Shown here piece after piece: positions 5,920 to 14,947 of a stretch of 64,000 nt of DNA. The stretch is from a virus, in the IMG/VR virus record IMGVR_UViG_3300027733_001253, positions 1 to 64,000 of that record; one strand, written 5' to 3'. Both the position numbers and the translations under genes were made by a program. Under the pieces are notes generated by a model. The model was given only the letters and a program-made list of their open reading frames with translations, was not told the origin of the DNA and did no database searches. Each line of letters begins with the position of its first letter. Within the stretch, counting starts at the first letter, position 1.

Positions 5920-6588
5920 ATGTTTATCAAAAATTCTCAACAGGATATAGATTTTACTATAGATCCACAATTCAATAAAGTGGGAATTAAAATCTCAGGC
6001 GGCGCAGATAGCGCCATGATCTGCTATATACTATCGAAGTATAAAGTAACTGAAAGACCAGAAATCAGTATACATCCTATAACTGCGGTCAATATTTTAA
6101 AACCTTATCAATTTATTTTTAGTAAAAGAGTAATAGAATTTTGTGAGAAAGAATTTGATATCAAATTTAGTGAACATTTACATTGTGATCCTGTAATGGA
6201 AGGACCCGAATTACAAGATGCACAAGATATACTGACTGAAGGAGCGTATAAAAATGAAATTATTGATTGCCATGTCACTGGTATTAATTGCAATCCACCA
6301 CCTGAAGTGTGCAATTCATTTAATGAAGCTGTGATAGACGAGAGAGATTTTAGGAGAGACCGCACAGAAGAAATAAAATCAGTTATGCCGGGACCTAGAT
6401 GTTATAGACCTTTTGCTAATTTAGATAAAAAAGGAATAGCAGAATTATATAATCATTTTAACTTGATGGATACATTATTTCCAATCACTAAAAGTTGCGA
6501 AGCTAAGACTTATGATTGGTCAACACCACATTGTGAAACTTGCTGGTGGTGCCATGAAAGAAAATGGGGATTTGGAAGACTCATATGA
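5920..6588 (+). CDS. QueC-like PP-loop ATP pyrophosphatase, copy 1
   Basis: Residues 26-31 read SGGADS, the PP-loop that binds and adenylates with ATP. The C-terminus carries C193, C205, C208 and C211 in the form SC-x11-C-x2-C-x2-C-x2-R followed by WGF, very like the zinc site of QueC, which makes 7-cyano-7-deazaguanine. At 222 residues it fits the QueC/ExsB range. The middle is not close to textbook QueC, so it may activate a different carboxylate for amidation or nitrile formation. It sits between two radical SAM genes, and its TGA overlaps the next ATG. A second copy at 19177 shares the same C-terminal motif. Confidence 0.78.
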   Translation: MFIKNSQQDIDFTIDPQFNKVGIKISGGADSAMICYILSKYKVTERPEISIHPITAVNILKPYQFIFSKRVIEFCEKEFDIKFSEHLHCDPVMEGPELQDAQDILTEGAYKNEIIDCHVTGINCNPPPEVCNSFNEAVIDERDFRRDRTEEIKSVMPGPRCYRPFANLDKKGIAELYNHFNLMDTLFPITKSCEAKTYDWSTPHCETCWWCHERKWGFGRLI

Positions 6589-7853
6589 AAAATAATTTTA
6601 AAGATATATATGGAATGCCGGAACCGGCTTGTGTGTGGAAATTTTCATGGAGTTCAATAAATATATATGCTAAAAAAACAAACAGTTGTCATAGAGTAAA
6701 CCCCGATGAAATAACAGTTGAAAACATTGAAGATTTTCACAATACTCCTTTAAAATTAAGTACCAGGAAAGATATGTTAGATGGCCGTTGGCCCGGCAAA
6801 GGATGTGAATATTGCGAAAAAATTGAAAAGAGTGGTGGCATTAGTGATAGGATGAGTGTAAATTTAAACGTGCATCCTACTAGCAAACACTATGTAAAAC
6901 CTGCTGTTGAATTGTTAAATAATAATAAAGCTATTAAAGTATCGCCAACTATTGTTGAAGTATATTTCAATAATTTATGTAACATGGCTTGCCTTTATTG
7001 CAATTCAGAATATAGCACGGTATGGGAAAATGAAGATATTAAATTTAATTTAAAATCACAAAAAGAGTTAGATAAACATATTGACAGAAAAAAAGACTAT
7101 CCCATATTAGTAAAAAAATATTGGGCTTGGTTGGAAAAAAATGCATTGTCTATAAGAGAATATAATTTGTTAGGTGGTGAGCCATTTTTTCAACCTGAGT
7201 TTGAACAAAATATAGAATTTTTTGAAACAAATCCATGCCCTGAATTAATTTTTAGTATTTTTTCAAATTTAAAAGTATCAAATACTAAATTTAGAAAAAT
7301 ATTAGATAAAGTAGAAAATTTAGTTACTAAAAATCATATAAAATCTTTTAGAATATTTTGTAGCATTGATGCATGGGGACCACAAGAAGAATATGTTAGA
7401 CATGGTTTAGATTTAATTCAATGGGAAGAAAATTTTAAAACGTTAATAGCAGAATACCCTAAAATAAAATTAGTAGTACATTCTACTATGTGCAACTTAA
7501 CTATAAAAACATATCCAGAATTAATTGAAAAAATTAATTATTATAACAATATCAGAACAACAAATGATCTTTCGCTAATTGAAATTTCTTTTAGTTTTGC
7601 TGACTATATGACTTATTTGCGAGCCGATATATTTCCTAATGGGTTTTTTGATGAAGATTTTGACAGGATGATTGCAGTTGCACCATCTGAATATCTCAAA
7701 GAAAAACTTAGTGGATATCGTGATACTATTAATAATCAACCTTATTGCCCTGAATTAGTAAAAGAACTAAAAATTCAACTAGATGATATAGATAGAAGAA
7801 GAAATTTAAATTGGAAACCTTTATTTCCATGGTTAGATGAATTTGTTATTTAA
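6585..7853 (+). CDS. Radical SAM protein, divergent twitch-type (subfamily B)
   Basis: The start is the ATG at 6585, which overlaps the previous stop as ATGA. The N-terminal region has scattered cysteines (C-x-W near residue 12, and GCEYC near residue 80) comparable to the N-terminal twitch region of the genes at 8812-17133. The radical SAM motif CNMACLYC lies at about C132-C139 and LGGEP near residue 196. The rest has the strand pattern of a partial TIM barrel, with an FCSIDAWG segment matching the SID.xG segments of its paralogues. It is 422 residues long. It probably works with the preceding PP-loop enzyme, but its substrate is unknown. Confidence 0.8.
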   Translation: MKNNFKDIYGMPEPACVWKFSWSSINIYAKKTNSCHRVNPDEITVENIEDFHNTPLKLSTRKDMLDGRWPGKGCEYCEKIEKSGGISDRMSVNLNVHPTSKHYVKPAVELLNNNKAIKVSPTIVEVYFNNLCNMACLYCNSEYSTVWENEDIKFNLKSQKELDKHIDRKKDYPILVKKYWAWLEKNALSIREYNLLGGEPFFQPEFEQNIEFFETNPCPELIFSIFSNLKVSNTKFRKILDKVENLVTKNHIKSFRIFCSIDAWGPQEEYVRHGLDLIQWEENFKTLIAEYPKIKLVVHSTMCNLTIKTYPELIEKINYYNNIRTTNDLSLIEISFSFADYMTYLRADIFPNGFFDEDFDRMIAVAPSEYLKEKLSGYRDTINNQPYCPELVKELKIQLDDIDRRRNLNWKPLFPWLDEFVI

Positions 7854-7858
7854 ATAGC

Positions 7859-8503
7859 ATGAATAATGAAGATATTTGGATAGATGACAGAGTACTACAC
7901 ATAGAACCTACTAGTAGGTGTACGTTAGCATGTCCGCATTGCCCGCGAACATTGTCAATTGATAATATTAAATTAGAAGATTGTGATATTGACACTACCG
8001 TAAAATTAGCTGAGGGAAAAAAGAAGTTTGTCATGTGTGGCAATCACGGTGATCCTATATATCACCCTAAATTTCACGAATTAATATCTAGTATACGAAC
8101 AGCACATCCCCACATGAGTATAGGTATGCATACTAATGGTGCATTTAGAAGTATCGATTGGTGGAAAGAAACAGCAAGCATACTTGACCATCGTGACAAC
8201 ATTGTATTTTCAATAGATGGATTACCAAACAACAATCATTTATATAGAGTTAATAGCAAGTGGGAAACTATTGAAAACGGTATTAAGACTTTAGTAGAAT
8301 ATAATCCTAATATTAAAATAATTTGGAAATGGATTTTATTTAAGTATAATCAATACAATATTGACGAAGGTATATACTTAGCAAGAAAATTAGGATTCCA
8401 TGAATTTAGCATTGTAAAAAGTGTAAGATATGAAAGTGAAGATCCATTAACACCAACGATAGATTGGCAAGAAGTACAGAGGCGCTATGTTAATTTATCC
8501 TAG
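7859..8503 (+). CDS. Radical SAM catalytic half of a split gene (subfamily A)
   Basis: C21-x3-C25-x2-C28 (CTLACPHC) is the radical SAM cluster motif, followed by a CGNHGDP segment near residue 60 that matches GNLGDP of the 4832 gene. FSIDGL and the NHLYR motif are also shared with that paralogue. The frame stops at TAG after 214 residues, just before the region where the paralogue carries its SPASM-like cysteines. Those cysteines continue in the +1 frame in the next ORF. The protein is either a true two-subunit enzyme or one polypeptide made by frameshifting, or the split comes from an assembly error. Confidence 0.8.
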   Translation: MNNEDIWIDDRVLHIEPTSRCTLACPHCPRTLSIDNIKLEDCDIDTTVKLAEGKKKFVMCGNHGDPIYHPKFHELISSIRTAHPHMSIGMHTNGAFRSIDWWKETASILDHRDNIVFSIDGLPNNNHLYRVNSKWETIENGIKTLVEYNPNIKIIWKWILFKYNQYNIDEGIYLARKLGFHEFSIVKSVRYESEDPLTPTIDWQEVQRRYVNLS

Positions 8504-8822
8504 ATGTAAAAAAGGATTAACATCAGACTATATTTCTGCTCATGGCTTCTATTTTCCATGTTGCTGGATAGCAAATGAACCATATATTAATAAAGTGACA
8601 GAATTTTTAGGACCTTTATATGAACAGCTAGATGGTAAAAAATATTCTTTAGCTGAAATGAAAAATAGTCAAGCTATGAAAAAAATAGAAGAAAGTTGGA
8701 AAAATGAAAAATCAGTTTGTTCTAAATTTTGTAGTGACAAAATAAATGACAACATAGATAAGTCTGATGTAAGAGATGATAGTATAAACATTTCATTTAA
8801 AGAAATAAAAAATGACTTCTAA
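8487..8822 (+). CDS. SPASM-like C-terminal half of the split radical SAM gene
   Basis: The 111-residue ORF starts at an ATG 17 nt inside the upstream ORF, with GAGGCG just ahead of it. It holds C7 (YPRCKKG), the FPCCW motif and a C-terminal C-x3-C, the same pattern and spacing as the last third of the 361-residue gene at 4832. It lies in the +1 frame relative to the upstream half, and the upstream stop context TCC-TAG-A would allow a prfB-like +1 shift into it. Alone it would be only an Fe-S accessory domain. Its last codons overlap the next gene by 11 nt. Confidence 0.7.
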   Translation: MLIYPRCKKGLTSDYISAHGFYFPCCWIANEPYINKVTEFLGPLYEQLDGKKYSLAEMKNSQAMKKIEESWKNEKSVCSKFCSDKINDNIDKSDVRDDSINISFKEIKNDF

Positions 8823-10005
8823 AACATTGTGTGTTGTTCCGTGGGTGCATTTAAACTTTCAACCAAATGGTAAAGTAGTTCCGTGTTGTTTGATTAAACC
8901 GCATTACCATGCCGGTGATCTTAATACACAACCTATCAATGAAATATGGAACAGTGATAATATGAAGAAATTACGAAGTGAGATGATGAATAACATTCGT
9001 CCAACTGTATGTAGTTCATGTTTTGATAAAGAAGATGTTACCGGAAAAAGTAATCGTTATTCTCGCAATGAATCTTATTTAGATGTTTTAAAAAATATAC
9101 CTAATATAACAAATTCTGACGGAACTTGTTCTACGATGCATTTGAAGTATTGGGATTTTAGATTTAGCAATCTATGTAATTTTAAATGTCGTAGTTGCGG
9201 ACCTGCATTTAGTAGCGCATGGACACAAGATGCAATTAATTTAAAATGGTTATCTGAACAAAACAAAGTATTAAACACTCCTATTGATTTTAATTTTTTA
9301 GAAAGTCAAATTGATAATGTTGAAGAAATATATTTTGCAGGCGGAGAACCTTTATTGATGCCTGAACATTGGCAAATATTAGATATGTTAGTAGAACATA
9401 AAAAATTTGATGTACGTATACGATACAATACAAACTGTTCTACGTTAACATATGGAAAAAAAGACATACTAGATTATTGGCGCAAGTGGAATTCTGAAAA
9501 GATAAGTGTATGGGCAAGTATTGATGAGATTGGAGATCGTGCTGAATTAGTTCGTTACGGAACAGTATGGAAAAGTGTTGAATCTAATTTAAAACAATTA
9601 TCTAATTTTGATTTTATTAAATTTGGCATTGGAATAACAGTAGGAGTATTAAATGTTAGTAGATTGCCTAATATTATTACATATCTAACTGATTCAAAGA
9701 TAATTAAAAAGAATAATTTTTATATTAATTTAATCGAAGCTCCTGCATATTACAACGTAAGCGTACTTCCAGATGAATTTAAAAAAACAATTACCGATAA
9801 CCTTATATCTTTTGCAAATATATATGACAATAAATACTCAACAAATATAATTTCAGAATTTAAACAAACTTTAGCAGAATTATCAAAACCTTCTAATTTC
9901 AAAGACTTAAATTTATTCATCAAAACAACTAAACAAATAGATAAACTTAGAAATGAAAACACTTGGGAAACTATCCCTGAACTGATAAAATTAAATGACT
10001 TCTAA
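8812..10005 (+). CDS. Radical SAM protein with N-terminal twitch cysteines (subfamily B)
   Basis: The N-terminus has C7-VVPW, C25-C26 and a C-x2-C near residue 68, an auxiliary-cluster module placed before the catalytic domain. The radical SAM motif CNFKCRSC follows at about C122-C129 and AGGEPL near residue 178. It is 397 residues long. The start overlaps the previous stop within ATGACTTCTAA, and the identical 11-nt overlap recurs at the next junction (9995), a trace of tandem duplication. It is one of five close paralogues (8812, 9995, 12299, 13628, 15844). Function is unknown beyond radical SAM chemistry. Confidence 0.83.
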   Translation: MTSKTLCVVPWVHLNFQPNGKVVPCCLIKPHYHAGDLNTQPINEIWNSDNMKKLRSEMMNNIRPTVCSSCFDKEDVTGKSNRYSRNESYLDVLKNIPNITNSDGTCSTMHLKYWDFRFSNLCNFKCRSCGPAFSSAWTQDAINLKWLSEQNKVLNTPIDFNFLESQIDNVEEIYFAGGEPLLMPEHWQILDMLVEHKKFDVRIRYNTNCSTLTYGKKDILDYWRKWNSEKISVWASIDEIGDRAELVRYGTVWKSVESNLKQLSNFDFIKFGIGITVGVLNVSRLPNIITYLTDSKIIKKNNFYINLIEAPAYYNVSVLPDEFKKTITDNLISFANIYDNKYSTNIISEFKQTLAELSKPSNFKDLNLFIKTTKQIDKLRNENTWETIPELIKLNDF

Positions 10006-11383
10006 AACATTCTGTATTTTACCTTGGGTACATCTCAGCACTCGTCCAGATGGGCAGATGCGTGTATGCTGTACTGCCAACGCTAGTAGTGTAGGCATCA
10101 CTAATGACAAAATTGGTGGTGGTAATGTAGGCATATTAAAAGATGAAGAAGGTCGTCCTAATAATCTGAACGTGAGTGATTTTGTCTCTAGTTGGAATAG
10201 TACTTACATGAGGAACGTGCGTAAGCAGATGTTGAACGGTGAAGAACCACCAAGCTGTCGCAAGTGTTATGAAGAGGAACGAGCAGGACATAACAGCAAA
10301 CGCATGTGGGAAACTAAGTATTGGAAAGAAAGAGTTGACTTAGATAAGTTATTAGCTGAGACAACAAGTGACGGCGAAGTACCACCTCAATTAGCATATA
10401 TTGATTTAAGATTTGGAACTAAATGTCAGTTGGCTTGCATCATGTGCAGCCCGCATGACAGTTCAGGTTGGATTAAAGAATGGCAAAATATCTATCCTAC
10501 CATTGAAAATAAGAATGTAAAAGAGATATGGCAATGGGATAATAAAGGAAGTACAAACGGAAGCAGCTATAATTGGCACAAGAATAATCCAGTATTTTGG
10601 AAACAGTTCTATGAACAGATTCCAAACATGAAGCAATTGTATTTTGCAGGTGGCGAGAGTCTCATCATTGAAGAACACTATGATATCTTAGAAGAATGCA
10701 TCCGTCAAGGATATGCTAAAGATATGGAGATACGCTATAACAGTAACGGAGTAGAATGGCGTGAAGATTTATTTGAATTATGGAAACATTTCAAGATTGT
10801 TCGTTTTCACTATAGTGTAGACAGTATACATGAGATGAACGATTACATACGTTATCCAAGCAAATGGAGTCGTACAGAAGAAGTATTTCATATACTAGAT
10901 ACACAGACTAGCGACAATGTAGAGATAACTGTTGCATGTGCAGTCAACGCATTGAACATTTATTACATTCCAGACTTTGTAAAATGGAAGTTAGAGCAGA
11001 ACTTCAAGAAAATAAATATGTGGCCATTCGGTGCGGGTGGCATCAACTATCACTTTGTCTATTGGCCTGCATTTTTGAACGTGAAGATATTGCCTAAATG
11101 GTTCAAAGATGAGTGCGAACGCAAGTATGAAGAATTCATACCGTGGTGGGAAGAAAATTGGGAGTTAGGTATTCCATCATGGCACAAAGGTAAAGTAACC
11201 AAAGAAGATTGGAAAGTTGCGTCTTATGGTATTGATAGACTGCGCGGTATGATTAGCTTTATGAAAAGCGATGATTGGAGCGTGAGATTACCAGAAACTA
11301 AAGACTACCTCGAGAAGGTTGATAGATATCGCGGTACTAATTTTTATGACACTTTTCCAGAAATGAAAGATATATTTAAATGA
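9995..11383 (+). CDS. Radical SAM protein with N-terminal twitch cysteines (subfamily B)
   Basis: C7-ILPW, C25-C26 and C88-x2-C91 form the N-terminal cysteine module. CQLACIMC at about C144-C151 is the radical SAM cluster site. The GGEP position reads AGGES, a Pro-to-Ser change. YSVDS and RYPSKW match the substrate-barrel segments of its paralogues. At 462 residues it is the longest of the group, because of an aromatic-rich C-terminal stretch with many Trp. It overlaps the upstream gene by 11 nt and the downstream gene as ATGA. Its composition is less AT-rich than the flanking genes, so it may be an older or differently acquired copy. Confidence 0.83.
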   Translation: MTSKTFCILPWVHLSTRPDGQMRVCCTANASSVGITNDKIGGGNVGILKDEEGRPNNLNVSDFVSSWNSTYMRNVRKQMLNGEEPPSCRKCYEEERAGHNSKRMWETKYWKERVDLDKLLAETTSDGEVPPQLAYIDLRFGTKCQLACIMCSPHDSSGWIKEWQNIYPTIENKNVKEIWQWDNKGSTNGSSYNWHKNNPVFWKQFYEQIPNMKQLYFAGGESLIIEEHYDILEECIRQGYAKDMEIRYNSNGVEWREDLFELWKHFKIVRFHYSVDSIHEMNDYIRYPSKWSRTEEVFHILDTQTSDNVEITVACAVNALNIYYIPDFVKWKLEQNFKKINMWPFGAGGINYHFVYWPAFLNVKILPKWFKDECERKYEEFIPWWEENWELGIPSWHKGKVTKEDWKVASYGIDRLRGMISFMKSDDWSVRLPETKDYLEKVDRYRGTNFYDTFPEMKDIFK

Positions 11384-12306
11384 TACCTATTCACTTAACT
11401 AATTCTGGTCCAAAAAACATAGCAATGATATCGTTTAAACCACATAATGTGTGTAATTATACATGTGATTATTGTCACCCAAATAGTAATGATGGTTCTG
11501 AAAGATGGAATATAAATTATATAGCTGTAGCTAACTTTATTAACAAAGTACGACAAAAAAACTCACATGTGTGTTTAGAGATAATAGGTGGGGAACCCAC
11601 ACAATGGCCGCAATTACAAGCATTTATGGATAGCGTTTCACATGAAAATCTTGTGATTGAAATAAACACCAATGGATCTAGGACTCTCAGATATTGGGAA
11701 CAGTTTAAGTCTAGCAATTCAATGTTTTTGTTTTCATGGCACTCAAAAGAAGTGGACACTGAGCATTTGGTACAGGTTGTTAAAATAATGAAAGATAAAT
11801 GTTTCCCAATGGTTTCATTATTGATAACGCCTGATTATTGGGAAAAAGGGTTAACTGCTATTAAGGAATTTGAAAAATTAGATATATTAATTGATATTAA
11901 ACCCGTAAGAAAAAGTTTAATATGCGATGAGTTATATCCATATACTGAAAGTCAATTAGAGTACATTCGATCATATCCTAAAAAAACTTCTATTATTAGT
12001 TTTCCAACATGGTTAGATTTATATCCAAAGAATATTTTTTTAAACGGAGTTCAAGCAAATTGGAACAGTTTAGTAGTGAATCAAAAAAACATTTTTACAG
12101 ATTGGAAATGCAATGCAGGAATAGACCGTTTTGTAATTGATCCAAATGGTGATATATCTAGATGCTGGCCAAGAGTAGGTGGAAAAATAGGCAATGTTTA
12201 TTCTGGATATACTTTACCAACAGAACCCATAACTTGCACATATAAACATGAATGTCATTGTAAGCAAGATGCTTTAGTTGAGAAATGGTCTCCTAATTAT
12301 GTCTAA
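11380..12306 (+). CDS. Radical SAM protein, subfamily C (CNYTCDYC)
   Basis: C25-NYT-C29-DY-C32 is the catalytic motif and IGGEPT appears near residue 71. The C-terminal part has a WKCNAG segment, an SRCWP segment and a final C-x5-C-x-C group, compatible with one auxiliary cluster. It is 308 residues long. It resembles the gene at 18071 (CNYKCSYC, SGGEPT, ECNSG) rather than its immediate neighbours. It overlaps the upstream gene by 4 nt and the next gene by 8 nt, so it is co-translated with the subfamily B copies. The substrate is unknown. Confidence 0.82.
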   Translation: MIPIHLTNSGPKNIAMISFKPHNVCNYTCDYCHPNSNDGSERWNINYIAVANFINKVRQKNSHVCLEIIGGEPTQWPQLQAFMDSVSHENLVIEINTNGSRTLRYWEQFKSSNSMFLFSWHSKEVDTEHLVQVVKIMKDKCFPMVSLLITPDYWEKGLTAIKEFEKLDILIDIKPVRKSLICDELYPYTESQLEYIRSYPKKTSIISFPTWLDLYPKNIFLNGVQANWNSLVVNQKNIFTDWKCNAGIDRFVIDPNGDISRCWPRVGGKIGNVYSGYTLPTEPITCTYKHECHCKQDALVEKWSPNYV

Positions 12307-13624
12307 TACATATTGTCCGTTGCCGTGGATAGGAGTAAGCACTAGGAGTACCGGTGATTTACGAGTTTGTTGTCAAGCAGATTCCTCTATTACTAAAGGT
12401 TCAATAACAAAAGACAACGGTGAAAACTTTAATATAGCCAAAGATGGATTAGAAACGTTTAGAAATTCCAAAATTCTAAAAGAAGTAAGAAAAACTATAC
12501 TAGCTAACGAGTCTCCAAAAATGTGTAGTAGGTGCGTGAAAGAAGAATCTACTGGATATAGAAGTAATAGAATACAGATGATTGAGAATTGGAATAAAGA
12601 ATTTTCATTAAATGATGCAGTAACTAGAACGAATGAAGATGGTTCTATAGATGAAACTAGTGTACCCATTAAATATGCAGATTTAAGATTTGGTAATCTA
12701 TGCAATCTTAAATGTAGAATGTGCGGCCCAACTGATTCCAGTGCTTGGTATGATGACCATGTTACTTTATTTAATAATAATTATTTTACTGATCAATCGG
12801 GTAATCAATTAAAAATTATAACAAACTTAACTGAAAAAGCAAAACTAGAGACAGATATTTATAATTGGCATGAACAAGAACTATTTTGGAAAAATTTAGA
12901 AAAGCATATACCTAATCTTAAGCATATTTTTATTATAGGCGGAGAGCCATTGTTAATAGACAATCATTATAGCTTTTTAGAAAAATGCATTTCATTGGGT
13001 TATGCTAATCAAATTTATATTGAAGTAATGACTAATCTCACTAACATACCTAAAAAAGCATGGGGGCTATGGGAACATTTTAAACTGATTCAAATTGCTC
13101 CTAGTATTGATGGAGTCGGAGAATTAAATGATTATATACGATATCCAAGTAAATGGAAACAGATTGAAAATAACTTGTCTAAATTAACTACTGCAAAAGG
13201 AAATTTTAGAACAGTTATATCTCCTACCATTATGGTTTTTAACCTGTTACAGCTACCAGAGTTAATGTTATGGAAATTTGAAAATTTCCCTGATACAAAA
13301 TTTGATTCACATTTATTACACGGACCTGCACGTTATAATATTAAAATTTTTCCATTAACTAGTAAACTTTTTATAAGTAACTATTTTGAAGAATGCAAGG
13401 TAACATATAAAGAAAGAATTATGAATACAAAAACACAAGAAATTAATTACAAGTTTTTTTGTAAGGAGCTAGATAGGGCAGTAAAATTTATGAACTCTGA
13501 AGATTTGTCACATGAACTTACTAATTTTTTTGAGATAACTAATAAATTAGATCAAATGAGAGATCAATCATTAGAGATTGTTAGTCCAATTACATATAAA
13601 TTATTAAAAGAAATGAGCACTTAA
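12299..13624 (+). CDS. Radical SAM protein with N-terminal twitch cysteines (subfamily B)
   Basis: The ATG at 12299 was chosen over an upstream in-frame ATG at 12278 because MSN-TYCPLPW aligns with the starts of the paralogues. C6, C24-C25 and a C-x2-C near residue 80 are the N-terminal module. CNLKCRMC near C135 is the cluster motif, followed by CGPTDSSAW, IGGEPL and DYIRYPSKW. It is 441 residues long. It is very similar in layout to the next gene, consistent with tandem duplication. Confidence 0.83.
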   Translation: MSNTYCPLPWIGVSTRSTGDLRVCCQADSSITKGSITKDNGENFNIAKDGLETFRNSKILKEVRKTILANESPKMCSRCVKEESTGYRSNRIQMIENWNKEFSLNDAVTRTNEDGSIDETSVPIKYADLRFGNLCNLKCRMCGPTDSSAWYDDHVTLFNNNYFTDQSGNQLKIITNLTEKAKLETDIYNWHEQELFWKNLEKHIPNLKHIFIIGGEPLLIDNHYSFLEKCISLGYANQIYIEVMTNLTNIPKKAWGLWEHFKLIQIAPSIDGVGELNDYIRYPSKWKQIENNLSKLTTAKGNFRTVISPTIMVFNLLQLPELMLWKFENFPDTKFDSHLLHGPARYNIKIFPLTSKLFISNYFEECKVTYKERIMNTKTQEINYKFFCKELDRAVKFMNSEDLSHELTNFFEITNKLDQMRDQSLEIVSPITYKLLKEMST

Positions 13625-13627
13625 ATT

Positions 13628-14947
13628 ATGTCTGATACGTTTTGTCCTTTGCCTTGGGTTTACCAAGCATTCCGTAACAACGGAGATGTTCGCGTTTGCT
13701 GTCAAGCAAATCAAAGTCCTAATAGGGGAATCCTTATCAGAGATGATGGCACTACATTTAATGCTGCAACAGCCAATTTAGATGAATCACGTAATTCAGA
13801 GTTAATGAAGCGTCTTAGAAAGAACATGATTGTAGGTGAATGGAGTCCTGAATGTAAAAGATGCACAGTAGAAGAAAACAATGGATTGACCAGCAACAGA
13901 CATTATGCTATTGCTGATTGGGAAATGTCATTAGATGATGTAATAAATGATACTAGTGATGATGGAACTATTGATATTGAGAAATTTCCGGTTATATCTT
14001 ATGACATGAGGTTTGGAAATCTATGTAATCTAGTTTGCAGAATGTGCGGTCCCACTGATAGTCATAGTTGGTATGAGCAATGGGCTTCTTACACTGGAAA
14101 AGATAGCTTTAATGATACACACGGAAAAGTTCAGCTTATTAGAAACAGCGTAGGCAGACTTGCTACTAATGATTATGATTGGCATGACTCAGAGAATTTT
14201 TGGACACAAATTGAGAGTAACTTGGCTAACATACGGCATGTTTATATGGCAGGAGGCGAACCATTAATGATAGAGAGGCACTACGAGTTCTTACAAAAAT
14301 GCATAGACAAGGATGTTGCCAAAAATATAAAATTAGAATATAATACTAACGGAACCACATTACCCAAAAGAGCATTAGAATTATGGAAAAAATTCAAGCA
14401 AGTAGAGTTAGGAGTAAGTATAGATGGATTTGGTAAGGTAGTCGAATATCAAAGATGGCCTGTTAAATGGAGTCAACTATACCCCAATCTACAAAAATTA
14501 AATAAGTTAGTAGAGACTCAAACAAATATAAAATGCTGGTTGACCGTTACAGTTACCGCATATAATGCTTTACATATAGCTGATTTTGTTGAATGGAAAA
14601 TATTTGAAAGTGGTCTAGATAGTATAAGGTCAAATCGTCCTATAATATCACATCATGTAGCACATCGTCCATTGTCATTAAATGTTAGGGTACTGCCACC
14701 TGAGATAAAAACTCAGATAGAAACTAGATACAAAGAATCTATGATTAAATTAAATGAATCTGAAATTGACAGTGCGTTAATTGAACGTGCAAATGATATA
14801 TACACTGGAATTCTTACATACATGAATCAAGAAGACCTGCACGAAACTCAATTTTCAGAGTTTGTAAATTATACTAAGTTTTTAGATAAAGAACGTAATC
14901 AAGATATAGTTGATATAATTCCATCATTAGAGAAATACTTCTTATAA
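13628..14947 (+). CDS. Radical SAM protein with N-terminal twitch cysteines (subfamily B)
   Basis: C6-PLPW, C24-C25 and C-x2-C (ECKRC) precede the radical SAM motif CNLVCRMC near C133, CGPTDS, AGGEPL and SIDGFG. It is 439 residues long. Three bases separate it from the preceding paralogue. Its 3' end overlaps the convergent aminotransferase-like gene by 6 nt. The aligned N-terminal and barrel motifs make it the closest partner of the 12299 gene. Confidence 0.83.
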   Translation: MSDTFCPLPWVYQAFRNNGDVRVCCQANQSPNRGILIRDDGTTFNAATANLDESRNSELMKRLRKNMIVGEWSPECKRCTVEENNGLTSNRHYAIADWEMSLDDVINDTSDDGTIDIEKFPVISYDMRFGNLCNLVCRMCGPTDSHSWYEQWASYTGKDSFNDTHGKVQLIRNSVGRLATNDYDWHDSENFWTQIESNLANIRHVYMAGGEPLMIERHYEFLQKCIDKDVAKNIKLEYNTNGTTLPKRALELWKKFKQVELGVSIDGFGKVVEYQRWPVKWSQLYPNLQKLNKLVETQTNIKCWLTVTVTAYNALHIADFVEWKIFESGLDSIRSNRPIISHHVAHRPLSLNVRVLPPEIKTQIETRYKESMIKLNESEIDSALIERANDIYTGILTYMNQEDLHETQFSEFVNYTKFLDKERNQDIVDIIPSLEKYFL

